A stretch of 64,000 bases of DNA from Conexibacter sp. SYSU D00693 (GCF_017084525.1 NZ_CP070950.1:1240001-1304000); one strand, 5' to 3'. Shown: positions 16,643 through 25,394, counted from the first letter of the stretch. Translations and numbers: made by a program. The notes: generated from the letters alone by a model not told the origin.

Positions 16643-17086
16643 ATGTCCCAAGTCGTGCCGGTCATCGACGACCGCATCGCCGTCGACGTCGAACGGGCCT
16701 CGGGAGGCCACGTGCGTCTGCACCCCCAGGAGACGCGGATGCTGCGGCTGCTGCACCTGTGCGGCCCGCAGGCGGCACTGGACCTCGCGGGCGACGCACC
16801 GGTGACGGTCGTCGCCGGCCTGCCGCCGTCGGTCGTCACGGCCGTCGGTCGCGAGGCCGGCTGCGTGCCGATCTGCGACGCCCCCGCGCACCTCGACCGC
16901 CTCGCTGCACGCGGCCTGGTGCGGCTCTCGCGCCGCGCCCTCGACCCCGGCCGCTACCTCGTCCTCGAGGACGAGCACGGCCATGAGGGCGCGCGGCGCT
17001 GCAGCGTGCAGCTCACCGCCGCCGGCCGGGCCTTCTGCACGGCCGGGGCGGGCACCGCGACGGAGGCGAGCGTCCTGCGCGCCTGA
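16643..17086 (+). CDS. Hypothetical protein, possibly a winged-helix-like regulator
   Basis: 147 residues. The ATG at 16643 follows the strong ribosome binding site GGAGGAGGAGA. The protein is soluble and acidic, with an L/R-rich middle (RLLHLCGPQAALDLAG) and a C-terminal half (HLDRLAARGLVRLSRRALDP then RYLVLEDE and VQLTAAGRAFC) that looks like the helix-wing end of a winged-helix domain, ending in a typical L-T-x-x-G-R-A. The family is not recognised. An operator precedes it, and the giant MalT/BTAD regulator converges from the other side 4 bp away. Confidence 0.6.
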   Translation: MSQVVPVIDDRIAVDVERASGGHVRLHPQETRMLRLLHLCGPQAALDLAGDAPVTVVAGLPPSVVTAVGREAGCVPICDAPAHLDRLAARGLVRLSRRALDPGRYLVLEDEHGHEGARRCSVQLTAAGRAFCTAGAGTATEASVLRA

Positions 17087-17090
17087 CCCG

Positions 17091-20000
17091 CTAGCGCCGC
17101 AGCGCCTCGAGCAACCGGCGGGTGCTGCTGGACGGGGCCGCCCCGAACTCGGCGAGCGCCTGCTCGCATGCGTGGAACGCGCGCAGGACCGCGTCGTCGT
17201 CGCCGAGGGCCTCGAGGACGCGCATGCGCAGCCGCCACGCGGCCTCCCGGAAGGGCTCGTGCCCAAGGACCTCCTCGACGAGGTCGGCGGCCCGGTCGTA
17301 CCGGCCGAGGTCGAAGGCGACCGTGGCGGTCTCGTAGCGGTGCTCCGTGGCGGTGGAGCGCAGCTGCTCCCGTCGCTCGAGCGCCCAGGGTCCGCGCGGA
17401 CCCGGCAGGTACTCACCTTCGAGGGCCTCGAGGGCCGGCAGCGCCGCGTCCAGGCGCTCCTGGCCACGCAACCGCGCCGCCTCGAGCAGCCGGACCTCGA
17501 CGTCCTGGGACTGCGCGCGGACCCCCACGTCGGGGCGCAGGTGCGCGACGCCGTCCTGGACGCTGATCGCCTCAGGGGGCAGCGTCTTGCGCAGCCAGTG
17601 CAGTGCCTGGCGCAGGTAGGCCTTGGCGCCGTCGTCGCGACGCTCGCCGAAGAGCGCCTCGAGCAGCGCCTCGCGCGGTGCCCGCCGGCCGGGCGCCGTG
17701 CTCAGGTAGGCCAGCGCCTCGTAGCTCTTGGCGATCCGCGGGCGCTGGTCCTCCCCGTCCACTCGCAGGACGGCCTGGCCGAGGTCGAGCAGCTCCACCC
17801 GGGCCCGGACGCCGGCGACCTCCACCGCCGCGGCCGACAGCGAGCGCGCGACCTGGTGCCAGGCCGAGTCGCGGTCGCGCTCGGCATCCAGCCGGCGGGA
17901 GGCCACGGACGGGAACCGGCCCAAGGCCTGGAGGAGCAGGTGGTTGGAGCCCTGCGCGCCGGCGGCGGCCAGTGCCGTGTCGGCCGCCCGGTCGGCGGCC
18001 TCCTCGTTGCCGGCGCGCCACTCCGCCTCCGCCAGCCAGACCGCCGCGCACGGCAGCTCGAGCAGACGCTTGTTGTGCTGCATGGAGCTCGCGACGCGTC
18101 GCAGACGGGTGAGGGCCTCGTCGTCGCGGTCCTCGAGCAGGAGCGCGAGCCCGTACCAGGTGTCGGCCAGCTCGGCGATGAACGTCATCTGCTCTGCGGC
18201 GCGCACGCACTCGGGAGCCTCCAGCGCTGCGCGGGCGCGCTCGGGGTCGCGGTCCACCCGCAGCGCGTACTTGGCCTCGGCCAGCCGGGCGCCGGCCTGC
18301 CATGGCGGGCCGCCGCCCGCGAAGGCGAGCCGGCGGCCCTCTTCGATCACCGCCGCCGCCTCGTCGTGGCGACCGGCGTCGAGGAAGACCTCGGGCGCCG
18401 CCCAGGTCAGCAGTGGCTGGCGGTTGAGCGGCCGCTCGAGCGCCGGCAGCAGGAGCTCCAGCGCTTCGCTGGTCTTGCCCAGCGCGCGGAGGGCGGCGAT
18501 CTGCCACGGGCCCTCCATCACCGAGAGCCAGCGAGTGGCCCGTGCCTCGGTGAGGGCCGTGAGCTGCCCGCGGCAGAACAGCGCCACGTGCGCCATGGCG
18601 TGCAGCGGGCCGAGGTCGCCGACGACGACGTCGGTCGGTGCGTCCGGCAGGTCCATCACCGCGCCCATCGTCATCCGCACGACGTCCTGCTCGGCCCCGG
18701 CGTCCACGTGCTCCAGCAGGGCTTCGGCCTCGTCGAAGCGCGCCATGAAGAGCAGGCACCAGATGACCAGCCACGGCGCCCGTTCGTCGGCCCGTGCCAG
18801 GGCGTCGCGCTGGCCGGCCTCGCCGAGTCGATCGATCAGGGCGCTGGCCCGCGCCGGTTGGTCGTGGGCCACGCCGATCATGAGCTCGGCGACGTCCAGC
18901 CGCGAGGCCACGAGGCGCCGAACCGGCGCCAGCGTCGCCAGCCACCGCTCCGCGACCTCGACGTCGAGGCGCTCGACGACCGGGATGATCGCCCGCTCCG
19001 CCGGCCGCAGCGCCGCCTCGAGCTCGCCGAGGGCGAGCAGCTCCTCGGTGGCCAGCTCGTCGTGGCGCTCGCGTTCGAGGCGCTGGGCGTGGGCCAGGCG
19101 CAGCCGATGGACCTCCGCCTCGTCGCGGTCCTGGAGCTCCGCGCGCAGGAAGTCGCGCAGGTAGGAGTGCAGGCGCAAGGTGCGTCCGTCGGCGCTCCAC
19201 GTGGCCGGCAGGTGCACGGCGCGCAGCTCCCGCAGGCGCTGGGCCGCGTCGGGCAGGGCCAGCGCCGAGGCGCGGGCCGCCGTCACCTCGTCGAGCAGCG
19301 ACGTCACCACGAGGAACTCGCGCTGGTGCGGCTGGAGCTCGGCGAGGATCTGCGAGGCCAGGTAGCCGTAGAGCGGGTCCGTCTCGCCGCCCAGCCCCTC
19401 CAGCGCGCCGCCGGAACGCCAGGCCTCGAAGAGCACGCCGGTCACCCACCCGTCGGTCGTGCGCACCGCGTGCTCGGCATCGGCCCCGCTCTTGCCGCAG
19501 CGTTCGAGCGCGCGGCCGGCCTCCTCGGCGGTGAACGCGAGGTCGCGATCGCCGAGGACCGCGATGTCCGCCGCCCGGACGGCGCGCAGCGACGACGGCA
19601 GGGCCCGCCGGCTGACCAGGACGAAGCGCACGGCCGGCGGCGCGTAGCGCAGGACGGCATCGACGATCGCCCAAGGCTCGTCGGCGTCGCCGAGCTGCTC
19701 CAGCTCGTCGAAGACCACAGTGAGGGGCCGGTCGCCGACCGCCTCGGCGGCCAGGCCCGCCGCTTCCGGCTGCGGGATCGCCGCCGCCATCGCGTCGGTC
19801 GCGACGCCCTCCACCTCCGGGACCACGCGCGCCAGCGCGGCCTCCACGTAGGTGACCAGGCGCCCTGGCGCGGCGTCGGAGCGGTCCACCGTCAACCACG
19901 CCACCTCGGTGTCGGCCGACGCCAGCGCCTCGACCAGGGCGGTGGTCTTGCCCGAGCCTGCGGTGGCCGCCAGCAGCACGAGGCGCTTGCTCTGCAGCAG

Positions 20001-20120
20001 GGCGACCAGTCGCTCCCGCAGGCGCGGGCGCTCCGCGAAGTGGTCCGGCAGCGGGGGGACCGCCAGCTTGGCCTGGATCACGGATCGGCGCGGGGGCTGG
20101 CGGGCTGTCGTCTCGACCAC
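17091..20120 (-). CDS. MalT-like STAND ATPase regulator with C-terminal winged helix and BTAD domain
   Basis: 1009 residues. The N-terminus is a MalT-type NTPase: SVIQAKLAVPPLP, Walker A ATAGSGKT at 52-59, Walker B-like LTVVFDELEQLGD, and the RFVLVSRR sensor. A long helical TPR-like middle (about 400-770) follows. Instead of the LuxR helix-turn-helix usual in MalT/LAL proteins, the C-terminus has an OmpR-type winged helix (about 775-850) followed by a bacterial transcriptional activation domain (BTAD, about 860-1000; LEGEYLPGP and RYDRAADLVEEVL). This is a SARP-like output on a MalT-like core. Candidate activator of the neighbouring ferredoxin/NorQ/oxygenase genes; no ligand can be named. Confidence 0.85.
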   Translation of the reverse strand: MVETTARQPPRRSVIQAKLAVPPLPDHFAERPRLRERLVALLQSKRLVLLAATAGSGKTTALVEALASADTEVAWLTVDRSDAAPGRLVTYVEAALARVVPEVEGVATDAMAAAIPQPEAAGLAAEAVGDRPLTVVFDELEQLGDADEPWAIVDAVLRYAPPAVRFVLVSRRALPSSLRAVRAADIAVLGDRDLAFTAEEAGRALERCGKSGADAEHAVRTTDGWVTGVLFEAWRSGGALEGLGGETDPLYGYLASQILAELQPHQREFLVVTSLLDEVTAARASALALPDAAQRLRELRAVHLPATWSADGRTLRLHSYLRDFLRAELQDRDEAEVHRLRLAHAQRLERERHDELATEELLALGELEAALRPAERAIIPVVERLDVEVAERWLATLAPVRRLVASRLDVAELMIGVAHDQPARASALIDRLGEAGQRDALARADERAPWLVIWCLLFMARFDEAEALLEHVDAGAEQDVVRMTMGAVMDLPDAPTDVVVGDLGPLHAMAHVALFCRGQLTALTEARATRWLSVMEGPWQIAALRALGKTSEALELLLPALERPLNRQPLLTWAAPEVFLDAGRHDEAAAVIEEGRRLAFAGGGPPWQAGARLAEAKYALRVDRDPERARAALEAPECVRAAEQMTFIAELADTWYGLALLLEDRDDEALTRLRRVASSMQHNKRLLELPCAAVWLAEAEWRAGNEEAADRAADTALAAAGAQGSNHLLLQALGRFPSVASRRLDAERDRDSAWHQVARSLSAAAVEVAGVRARVELLDLGQAVLRVDGEDQRPRIAKSYEALAYLSTAPGRRAPREALLEALFGERRDDGAKAYLRQALHWLRKTLPPEAISVQDGVAHLRPDVGVRAQSQDVEVRLLEAARLRGQERLDAALPALEALEGEYLPGPRGPWALERREQLRSTATEHRYETATVAFDLGRYDRAADLVEEVLGHEPFREAAWRLRMRVLEALGDDDAVLRAFHACEQALAEFGAAPSSSTRRLLEALRR

Positions 20121-20189
20121 GGTGGACCTGTCCTTCGGGGGCCTCCGCGATCTTCCCCTAGCGGCGAAGCCCCGTGCGTCGCCAGCCGG

Positions 20190-20381
20190 TCAGTCGTCGA
20201 TGGAGATCGCCTGGACCGGACAGCGCCGAACGGCGTCCTCGACGCACGATCGCTGCTCCTCACCGGGCGTCGGGTCGAGCAGCAGGACGACGTGGTCCTC
20301 GTCCAGGGCGAAGACGTCGGGCGCCGCCATGACGCAGTCGCCGTGGGCGTCGCACCTCGAGCTGTCGACGATGACCTTCAC
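20190..20381 (-). CDS. 3Fe-4S ferredoxin (P450-type)
   Basis: 63 residues. Cluster ligands C10, C16 (C-D-A-H-G-D-C) and C54 (R-C-P) fit the single [3Fe-4S] ferredoxins that feed actinobacterial P450s; an additional C46 is present. It transfers electrons from a ferredoxin reductase (candidate at 38404-39591) to an oxygenase (P450 at 55155-56390 or the membrane system). It is a single-gene unit with an operator-like site 57 bp upstream. A paralogue lies at 21324-21518. Confidence 0.93.
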   Translation of the reverse strand: MKVIVDSSRCDAHGDCVMAAPDVFALDEDHVVLLLDPTPGEEQRSCVEDAVRRCPVQAISIDD

Positions 20382-20437
20382 TGCGTGGACCCCTCCCGCG
20401 TCGCGCCGGCGAGGTCCGCCGCGCGCTTCGACCCTAC

Positions 20438-20453
20438 GCTAACTCTCGTTCAC
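20438..20453. promoter_or_regulatory. Operator-like site, GCTAACTCTCGTTCAC
   Basis: One mismatch from the core (AACT for AACG). It lies 57 bp upstream of the ferredoxin start at 20381, in the gap after the norQ-like gene. Confidence 0.55.
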
Positions 20454-20508
20454 TGGGTTGCGCAAGTCCAGGCACGGAGCGCGTACCTGGGGGGCGCTGA
20501 ACGACCCC

Positions 20509-21321
20509 TCACGCCGAACCGTAGGACTCCACCATGGCCAGCAACCCCTGGCGCAGCTGCGGGTCGTCGGTCAGCGGGCCCGCGACCGCCACGGTCGCCG
20601 CCTCGGTGAACGACAGGCCCTCGGCGATGAGCTGCCCCGCGGCGATGAGCGTGCGCGTCGAAGCGGCTTCCCTCAAGCCCGCGTCCTTGACTCGGCGGAT
20701 GGCCTGGGCCAGGGCCACGAGGTCGTCGGCCACCCCCTCGTCCACGCCCGCCTCCCGACGGAGGACCTCGCGCTCGACCTCCGCGGTCGGGAAGTCGAGC
20801 TCGATGGCCACCATCCGCTGGCGGGTGGAGGTCTTGAGGTCCTTGAGGACACTCTGGTAGCCCGGGTTGTAGGAGACGACGAGGCAGAAGCCCTCGGCCG
20901 CCTTCAGCGTCATGCCGCCGCGGCGCTCGAGATGGAGCTCGCGCCGGTGGTCGGTGAGCGAGTGGATGGCCACGGTGGCGTCCTGACGGGCCTCGACGAC
21001 CTCGTCGAGGTAGCAGATGCCGCCCTCGCGAACGGCACGGGTGAGCGGACCGTCGATCCACTCGGTGTCGCCGCCCTGCAGGACGTAGCGGCCGAGCAGG
21101 TCGCTGGCGGTCATGTCCTCGTGGCAGCTCACCGTGTGCAGCGAGACGCCGAGACGGTGGGCGACGTGCTCGACCAGCCGCGTCTTGCCACAGCCGGTCG
21201 GGCCCTTGAGCATCACCGGCAGGCCGCGCCGCGCGGCCGCTTCGAAGACCTCCACCTCGCGGCCGACGGGCGCGTAGAACGGGGCCGCGGACCGGCGCTC
21301 GTCGACCATCTGGGAGGCCAC
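20509..21321 (-). CDS. MoxR-type AAA+ ATPase of the NorQ/CbbQ family (copy 1)
   Basis: About 270 residues. Walker A is GPTGCGKT at 40-47, Walker B GICYLDEV, and the family segments SCHEDMTASDLLGRYVL, VSYNPGYQ and LKTSTRQRM are all present. NorQ/CbbQ proteins pair with a VWA protein (NorD/CbbO) to activate or insert metal into an enzyme by ATP-driven remodelling. GTG at 21321 overlaps the end of the ferredoxin gene and has GAGGGC upstream; ATG at 21309 is an alternative. It is the last gene of the carotenoid-oxygenase/ferredoxin operon. Its likely VWA partner, at 35487-37196, is about 14 kb away. Confidence 0.9.
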   Translation of the reverse strand: MASQMVDERRSAAPFYAPVGREVEVFEAAARRGLPVMLKGPTGCGKTRLVEHVAHRLGVSLHTVSCHEDMTASDLLGRYVLQGGDTEWIDGPLTRAVREGGICYLDEVVEARQDATVAIHSLTDHRRELHLERRGGMTLKAAEGFCLVVSYNPGYQSVLKDLKTSTRQRMVAIELDFPTAEVEREVLRREAGVDEGVADDLVALAQAIRRVKDAGLREAASTRTLIAAGQLIAEGLSFTEAATVAVAGPLTDDPQLRQGLLAMVESYGSA

Positions 21322-21323
21322 GA

Positions 21324-21518
21324 TCAGCCCTCGAGGCGGATCGCGGCCACCGGGCAGTCGTCGGCCGCCTGCCGGACCTGCTCGCGCAGCGCCTCGGGCG
21401 GGTCGGCCATGAGCAGGACCGCGACGTTGTCCTCCTCGTCGAGGTCGAAGACGTCGGGCGCGGCCATGACGCAGTCGCCATGGGCCTCGCACCGGGCCGT
21501 GTCGATGAGCACCCGCAT
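21324..21518 (-). CDS. 3Fe-4S ferredoxin (second copy)
   Basis: 64 residues, with C10, C16 and C55 as cluster ligands and about 60 % identity by eye to the ferredoxin at 20190-20381 over the N-terminal half (identical CVMAAPDVF). It sits between the carotenoid-oxygenase gene (1-bp overlap, TGATG) and the norQ-like gene, so all three are co-translated. Electron donor to an oxygenase; which of the two ferredoxins serves the P450 cannot be told. Confidence 0.92.
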   Translation of the reverse strand: MRVLIDTARCEAHGDCVMAAPDVFDLDEEDNVAVLLMADPPEALREQVRQAADDCPVAAIRLEG

Positions 21519-23089
21519 CAGCGCACCCCGGCCAGCGGCCGGCCCGCCGTGGCCTCGCCGCGGGCGTGGCCGTTGCCCGAACCCGGGCCGCCGCCGCGGA
21601 AGTCCATCCAGTGGCCGTGTGGGGTCCACCCCATGAGGAACGGGATGTCGATCGTGCAGACCGGGCCGGCGGCGATGTCGTCGGTGTCGAAGACCATGAA
21701 CTGGCCGAGGTTCTCGGCCCAGCGCGAGACGGGGACGATGAGGTAGCCGTCGCCCTCCGGCGCGTCGGGGGTGCGCGGCGCGAACGTCGGCTCGAGCACC
21801 GCCAGCGGCTGGTCGTTGCGGATGCGGAACTCCCGCTCCTCGCCGGTCACCACGTCGTAGTGGATGACGCTCTTCATCGACATCCCGTTGCGCTTGGCGT
21901 CCCCGCCGACGAGGAAGCCGTTGCGGTAGCCCTTGCCGTAGAAGCGCTCGTCGACCTTCGGCAGCTCGGACGGGCGGTCGCTGAGGCGCTCGGAGGTGAG
22001 CTTGCCCGTCTCGAGGTCCAGCGTCCACCGCCCGAGCGTGCTCTTGGCGATCGAGAAGAACAGCGCGACGTCGTCGCCCTCGCGGAAGTCGAACTCGAAG
22101 GGGAACGGCGGCCGGTCGAAGATCGGCGCGTCGAACGTGAGCGTCGTGCCGTCGCTGTTGGCCTGCAGCGTGTGCATGACGTACTCGGGCTCGATGTCCG
22201 CCTCGATCCAGCGGATCTCGCCGTCGGCGAAGTCGTGGCGCGGGATGAGCCCGAGGACGATGGGCAGGTCGGTGTCCCAGCCGAAGACGCCGAGCCCCTG
22301 CTCGATGCGCTTCGTCGACGCGATGAACGGCTGGAAGGGCAGGACGACGTAGTCCGTCGTGAGCCAGATGTCGTGGGCCACCGAGTTGTAGGGGGCGTCC
22401 CACAGCTCGCGGGTGAAGACCGCCCCGTCCGGGAGGATCTTGTGGATCGTCACGTACGGGCGCTCGTCCCGGTAGGCCCAGCCGTAGAGCTCGCCGGTCT
22501 CGTGGTCCCACTTCGGGTGCGCGGTGAACGCGGCGTCGCCGTAGGCGGCGGGCTCGTGCAGGCCCGGAGACAGCTTGGTGGACCAGCGCACGAAGCCCTT
22601 GGTCTCGAGGGTGAACGGGTCGATGGCGATGGGCGGGCCACCCTGCTCGCTGGCGGCCAGCACCTCGCCAGCGAACGGGAAGACGTTGATGTTGGCGGTC
22701 CCCTGCGAGACGCCCAGCGTGTGCTCGTCGCGCTTCACCGTGCCGTAGCCGAAGTTGCGCCAGTCGTTCCACTGGCCGTCGGACCACTCGAACATCCCCT
22801 TGCCGTGCTGGTCCTCCAGCAGGTACTTCGGGGTGCGCACCCAGCGGTTGCGGAAGTCGGCGCGCCCGTCGGCGATCACCAGCCCCTGGACCATGCCGTC
22901 CATCGAGAGCAGGCCGTTGGTGCCCTGCTTGGTCGGCCGCTTCCACGTGGGACCCGTGCGGTAGAAGCCGCCGGCGAGGTCCTCGGGGATCTCGCCCTGC
23001 GACACGATGCAGTCCTCGACGGTCGCCTCGAAGCGCATCGGCTTGAACGGGCCCTTGAGCCGCGCGTCGTTGGGAACTGGGGCGCCCAT
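21518..23089 (-). CDS. Carotenoid-cleavage-oxygenase family protein
   Basis: 523 residues of the RPE65/apocarotenoid oxygenase family (PF03055): a seven-bladed propeller with Fe(II) held by four histidines. Candidate ligands are in HPKWDHETGELYG, NSVAHDIWLTTD, YVMHTLQ and the C-terminal TPHGHWMDF. The N-terminal substrate-entry motif GGFYRTGPTW is typical. Relatives cleave C=C bonds of carotenoids, stilbenes or other conjugated chains using O2 without an electron donor. The ATG at 23089 follows GAGGACTGCTG; longer in-frame openings upstream cross the operators. First gene of an operon with a ferredoxin and a NorQ-like ATPase. Confidence 0.9.
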   Translation of the reverse strand: MGAPVPNDARLKGPFKPMRFEATVEDCIVSQGEIPEDLAGGFYRTGPTWKRPTKQGTNGLLSMDGMVQGLVIADGRADFRNRWVRTPKYLLEDQHGKGMFEWSDGQWNDWRNFGYGTVKRDEHTLGVSQGTANINVFPFAGEVLAASEQGGPPIAIDPFTLETKGFVRWSTKLSPGLHEPAAYGDAAFTAHPKWDHETGELYGWAYRDERPYVTIHKILPDGAVFTRELWDAPYNSVAHDIWLTTDYVVLPFQPFIASTKRIEQGLGVFGWDTDLPIVLGLIPRHDFADGEIRWIEADIEPEYVMHTLQANSDGTTLTFDAPIFDRPPFPFEFDFREGDDVALFFSIAKSTLGRWTLDLETGKLTSERLSDRPSELPKVDERFYGKGYRNGFLVGGDAKRNGMSMKSVIHYDVVTGEEREFRIRNDQPLAVLEPTFAPRTPDAPEGDGYLIVPVSRWAENLGQFMVFDTDDIAAGPVCTIDIPFLMGWTPHGHWMDFRGGGPGSGNGHARGEATAGRPLAGVR

Positions 23090-23141
23090 CAGCAGTCCTC
23101 GCTCTCGGTGGTCGGCATCTCGCGATGGAGGATAGCGCAGT

Positions 23142-23157
23142 GTGAACGGTCGTTGAC
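23142..23157. promoter_or_regulatory. Regulon operator, GTGAACGGTCGTTGAC
   Basis: Perfect core, 53 bp upstream of the carotenoid-oxygenase start. First of two sites in tandem (centres 14 bp apart), which would place two dimers close together on the DNA. Confidence 0.75.
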
Positions 23158-23171
23158 AAACGATCGTTCCC
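23156..23171. promoter_or_regulatory. Regulon operator, ACAAACGATCGTTCCC
   Basis: Perfect core, overlapping the previous site by 2 bp, in the divergent region between the carotenoid-oxygenase operon and the crotonase gene. Confidence 0.72.
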
Positions 23172-23213
23172 GGTCGGGCCACCCGGCGGGTTGGTGGACG
23201 TCCAGGTGATTCA

Positions 23214-23229
23214 GTTAACGTTCGTTCAG
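23214..23229. promoter_or_regulatory. Regulon operator, GTTAACGTTCGTTCAG
   Basis: Perfect core, ending 14 bp before the ATG of the crotonase gene, so it would cover the promoter or start of transcription of that operon. Confidence 0.75.
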
Positions 23230-23243
23230 TACGATGCAGGGCC

Positions 23244-24035
23244 ATGGACATCTCCCACCCCGTCGTCCCTGCAGGCCTGCGGCACGAGACGACCGCCGGC
23301 GGCATCGCCGTGCTGACCATCGACCGGCCCGAGCGGCGCAACGCGATCGACAAGGCCACCGCCCAGGCGATCTCCGACGCCCTCGACGCCGTCGACGCCG
23401 ACGACGCGGTGCGCGTCGCCGTCATCACCGGGGCGGGCGGGACGTTCTCCGCGGGGATGGACCTCAAGGCGCTCGACGCCACAGGCGAGCGGCCGATCGT
23501 GGAAGGGCGCGGGCAGTTCGGGATCTGCCGGCGCCCGCCCGAGAAGCCGCTGATCGCCGCAGTGGAGGGCGCGGCGCTGGGAGGCGGCACCGAGATCGCG
23601 CTCGCGGCGGACGTCATCGTCGCCGCTGAGGACGCGGTCTTCGGCCTGCCCGAGGTCAAGCTCGGCCTCGCCGCCGCGGCGGGCGGTGCGATCCGGCTGC
23701 CGCGACGGATCCCCTACGGGCTGGCGGTCGAGCACGTGCTCACCGGGCGCCCGCTGCCCGCCCCGCGCGCCCACGAGCTCGGGCTCGTCAACCACCTCAC
23801 CGCGTCCGGCGGTGCCCTCGAGGTCGCCATGCGCATCGCGAAGGAGATCGCCGGCAACGCGCCGCTGGGCGTGCGGCTCTCCAAGCAGGTGATGCTCCAG
23901 GCCCAGGACGTCAGCGTCGAGGAGGCCTTCCGCCTCCAGGAGCCGCTCATGCAGGTCATCCGCAGCTCGCAGGACGCCGCCGAGGGCGCCCGAGCGTTCG
24001 TCGAGAAGCGCCCGGCGGTCTGGCAGGGGCGATGA
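23244..24035 (+). CDS. Enoyl-CoA hydratase/isomerase (crotonase) family protein
   Basis: 263 residues. The first oxyanion segment is GTFSAGMDLKAL and the second EGAALGGGTEIALAADV; an E in FGLPEVKLGL aligns with one catalytic-glutamate position of enoyl-CoA hydratases. It hydrates or isomerises unsaturated acyl-CoA in beta-oxidation. ATG at 23244, with an operator just upstream. The stop overlaps the thioesterase ATG (ATGA). Confidence 0.9.
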   Translation: MDISHPVVPAGLRHETTAGGIAVLTIDRPERRNAIDKATAQAISDALDAVDADDAVRVAVITGAGGTFSAGMDLKALDATGERPIVEGRGQFGICRRPPEKPLIAAVEGAALGGGTEIALAADVIVAAEDAVFGLPEVKLGLAAAAGGAIRLPRRIPYGLAVEHVLTGRPLPAPRAHELGLVNHLTASGGALEVAMRIAKEIAGNAPLGVRLSKQVMLQAQDVSVEEAFRLQEPLMQVIRSSQDAAEGARAFVEKRPAVWQGR

Positions 24036-24472
24036 GCCGCGAGACCTGGTTCGCGCCGCAGGGCGGCACGTCGGACGAGTGGCTGGCGTGGGCCAACCGC
24101 CTGCCGCTGGCCGACGACCTGGGCATGACCTGCGGCCGGCTCGGCGACGGCGAGGGGGTCTTCCACCTCGCCCGCGCACCGCTCACCCCCAACCCCAACG
24201 GCGGGGTCAACGGGGGCCTGGTCGCCGCGGCCGCCGATCAGGTCATGGGGGCGCTCGGGATGATGGAGGCGCCCGACGGCCATGCGATCGCCACCGCGAG
24301 CCTCACCGTCCAGTTCCAGCGCCCCGCACTGGCGCCCCTCACGTTCCACGGCCGTACGACCAAGCGCGGCCGCACGCTGGTCTTCATCGACGTCGATGTG
24401 CTCGACGGCGACGGCCGGCTGTGCAGCAGCGCGAAGGGCACGATGATGGTCGTGCCCTTCGCCCAGCCCTGA
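24032..24472 (+). CDS. PaaI-type hotdog-fold acyl-CoA thioesterase
   Basis: 146 residues with the hotdog pattern of the PaaI/4HBT family: N-P-N-G-G-V-N-G-G-L-V-A-A-A-A-D at the central helix, with a D in the usual catalytic region, followed by TASLTVQFQRPA and the last strands TLVFIDVDVLD. It would release CoA from stalled or end-product acyl-CoAs. Coupled to the crotonase gene by ATGA. It ends 1 bp before the convergent SDR gene. Confidence 0.85.
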   Translation: MSRETWFAPQGGTSDEWLAWANRLPLADDLGMTCGRLGDGEGVFHLARAPLTPNPNGGVNGGLVAAAADQVMGALGMMEAPDGHAIATASLTVQFQRPALAPLTFHGRTTKRGRTLVFIDVDVLDGDGRLCSSAKGTMMVVPFAQP

Positions 24473-24473
24473 C

Positions 24474-25394
24474 TCAGGCGGCCGCCCGCTCCTTGGGCGC
24501 CTTGCCGTTGCCCTGCGGCGCCGCCGGCGCCGGCCCCTGCGCGGCGCCGCCCAGGACCGCCGCCTCGTAGCGCTCGCGCGCGGCGGTGTCGACGTTGAGC
24601 AGCAGCTTGTCCGAGCCGGTCACCCGCGCCAGGAAGCCGCGCACGCGGTAGGGCAGGACCGAGTACGTCAGGGCCATCACGCCCATCGCCTTGGGCACGA
24701 AGATCGCGAAGCGCGGCTGCTTGAGCCCCTCGACGATGGCGGCCGCGACCTCGTCGGGCGAGCTGGCTTTGAGGCCCTTGACCTCGCCGATGCCGGTCGA
24801 CATCTGGCTCTTGATCACGGCCGGCGCGACCACCGACACGTCCACGCCGCTGCCGTGGAGCTCGAGCGCGAGGGCCTCGGTGAGGCCCACCACGCCGAAC
24901 TTCGTCGCTGAGTACGTGGCGCCGCCGGCGCCCGGGACCCACCCGGCACCCGACGCGACGTTCACGACGTGGCCGTGGCCGCGAGGCTTGAAGCGCCTGA
25001 GCGCCTCCTTCGTGCCGTGCAGCACCGCGTGGAGGTTGACGTCGACCTGCTTGGCCGCCGTCGCCTCGGGCTCCTGCTCGAACGGCCCCACGGGCATGAT
25101 GCCGGCGTTGTTGACCAGGACGTCCAGGGCCCCGAGCTGCTCCTCGGTCCACTCGATGAACGCCGTGTAAGCCGCGCGGTCGGCGAGGTCGAGCGCGCGC
25201 CCGATGATGCGGCCGGCTCCGGCGCCCGAGGAGACCTCCTGCACCTTGGCCGCCACGGCGTCGGCGTTGATGTCGCAGATCGAGACGTGGGCGCCCTCCT
25301 GGTAGAGCTGGCGCGCCAACGCGCCGCCGACGCCGCCGGCCGCGCCGGTGACGATGACGACCTTGCCGGCGAGCGTGCGAGGGGTCTTGGCCAT
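24474..25394 (-). CDS. Short-chain dehydrogenase/reductase
   Basis: 306 residues. The cofactor motif TGAAGGVGG is near residues 15-23, NNAG appears as VNNAGIMPVG, catalytic Ser lies in NVASGAGWV and the active-site Y-S-A-T-K is present. A C-terminal extension of ~50 residues (membrane-proximal YSVLPYRVRGFL, then A/P/K-rich tail) resembles the SDRs that act on lipid or sterol substrates. ATG at 25394 follows CAGGAGGACC. A degenerate half-operator lies 44 bp upstream. It oxidises or reduces an alcohol/ketone; direction unknown. Confidence 0.88.
   Translation of the reverse strand: MAKTPRTLAGKVVIVTGAAGGVGGALARQLYQEGAHVSICDINADAVAAKVQEVSSGAGAGRIIGRALDLADRAAYTAFIEWTEEQLGALDVLVNNAGIMPVGPFEQEPEATAAKQVDVNLHAVLHGTKEALRRFKPRGHGHVVNVASGAGWVPGAGGATYSATKFGVVGLTEALALELHGSGVDVSVVAPAVIKSQMSTGIGEVKGLKASSPDEVAAAIVEGLKQPRFAIFVPKAMGVMALTYSVLPYRVRGFLARVTGSDKLLLNVDTAARERYEAAVLGGAAQGPAPAAPQGNGKAPKERAAA

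Noticed and set aside
16983-20609. A 1208-codon plus-strand frame opposite the MalT/BTAD gene
   Set aside because: Shadow of the minus-strand gene; the translation has no recognisable fold, and the minus-strand frame shows clear Walker, winged-helix and BTAD motifs.
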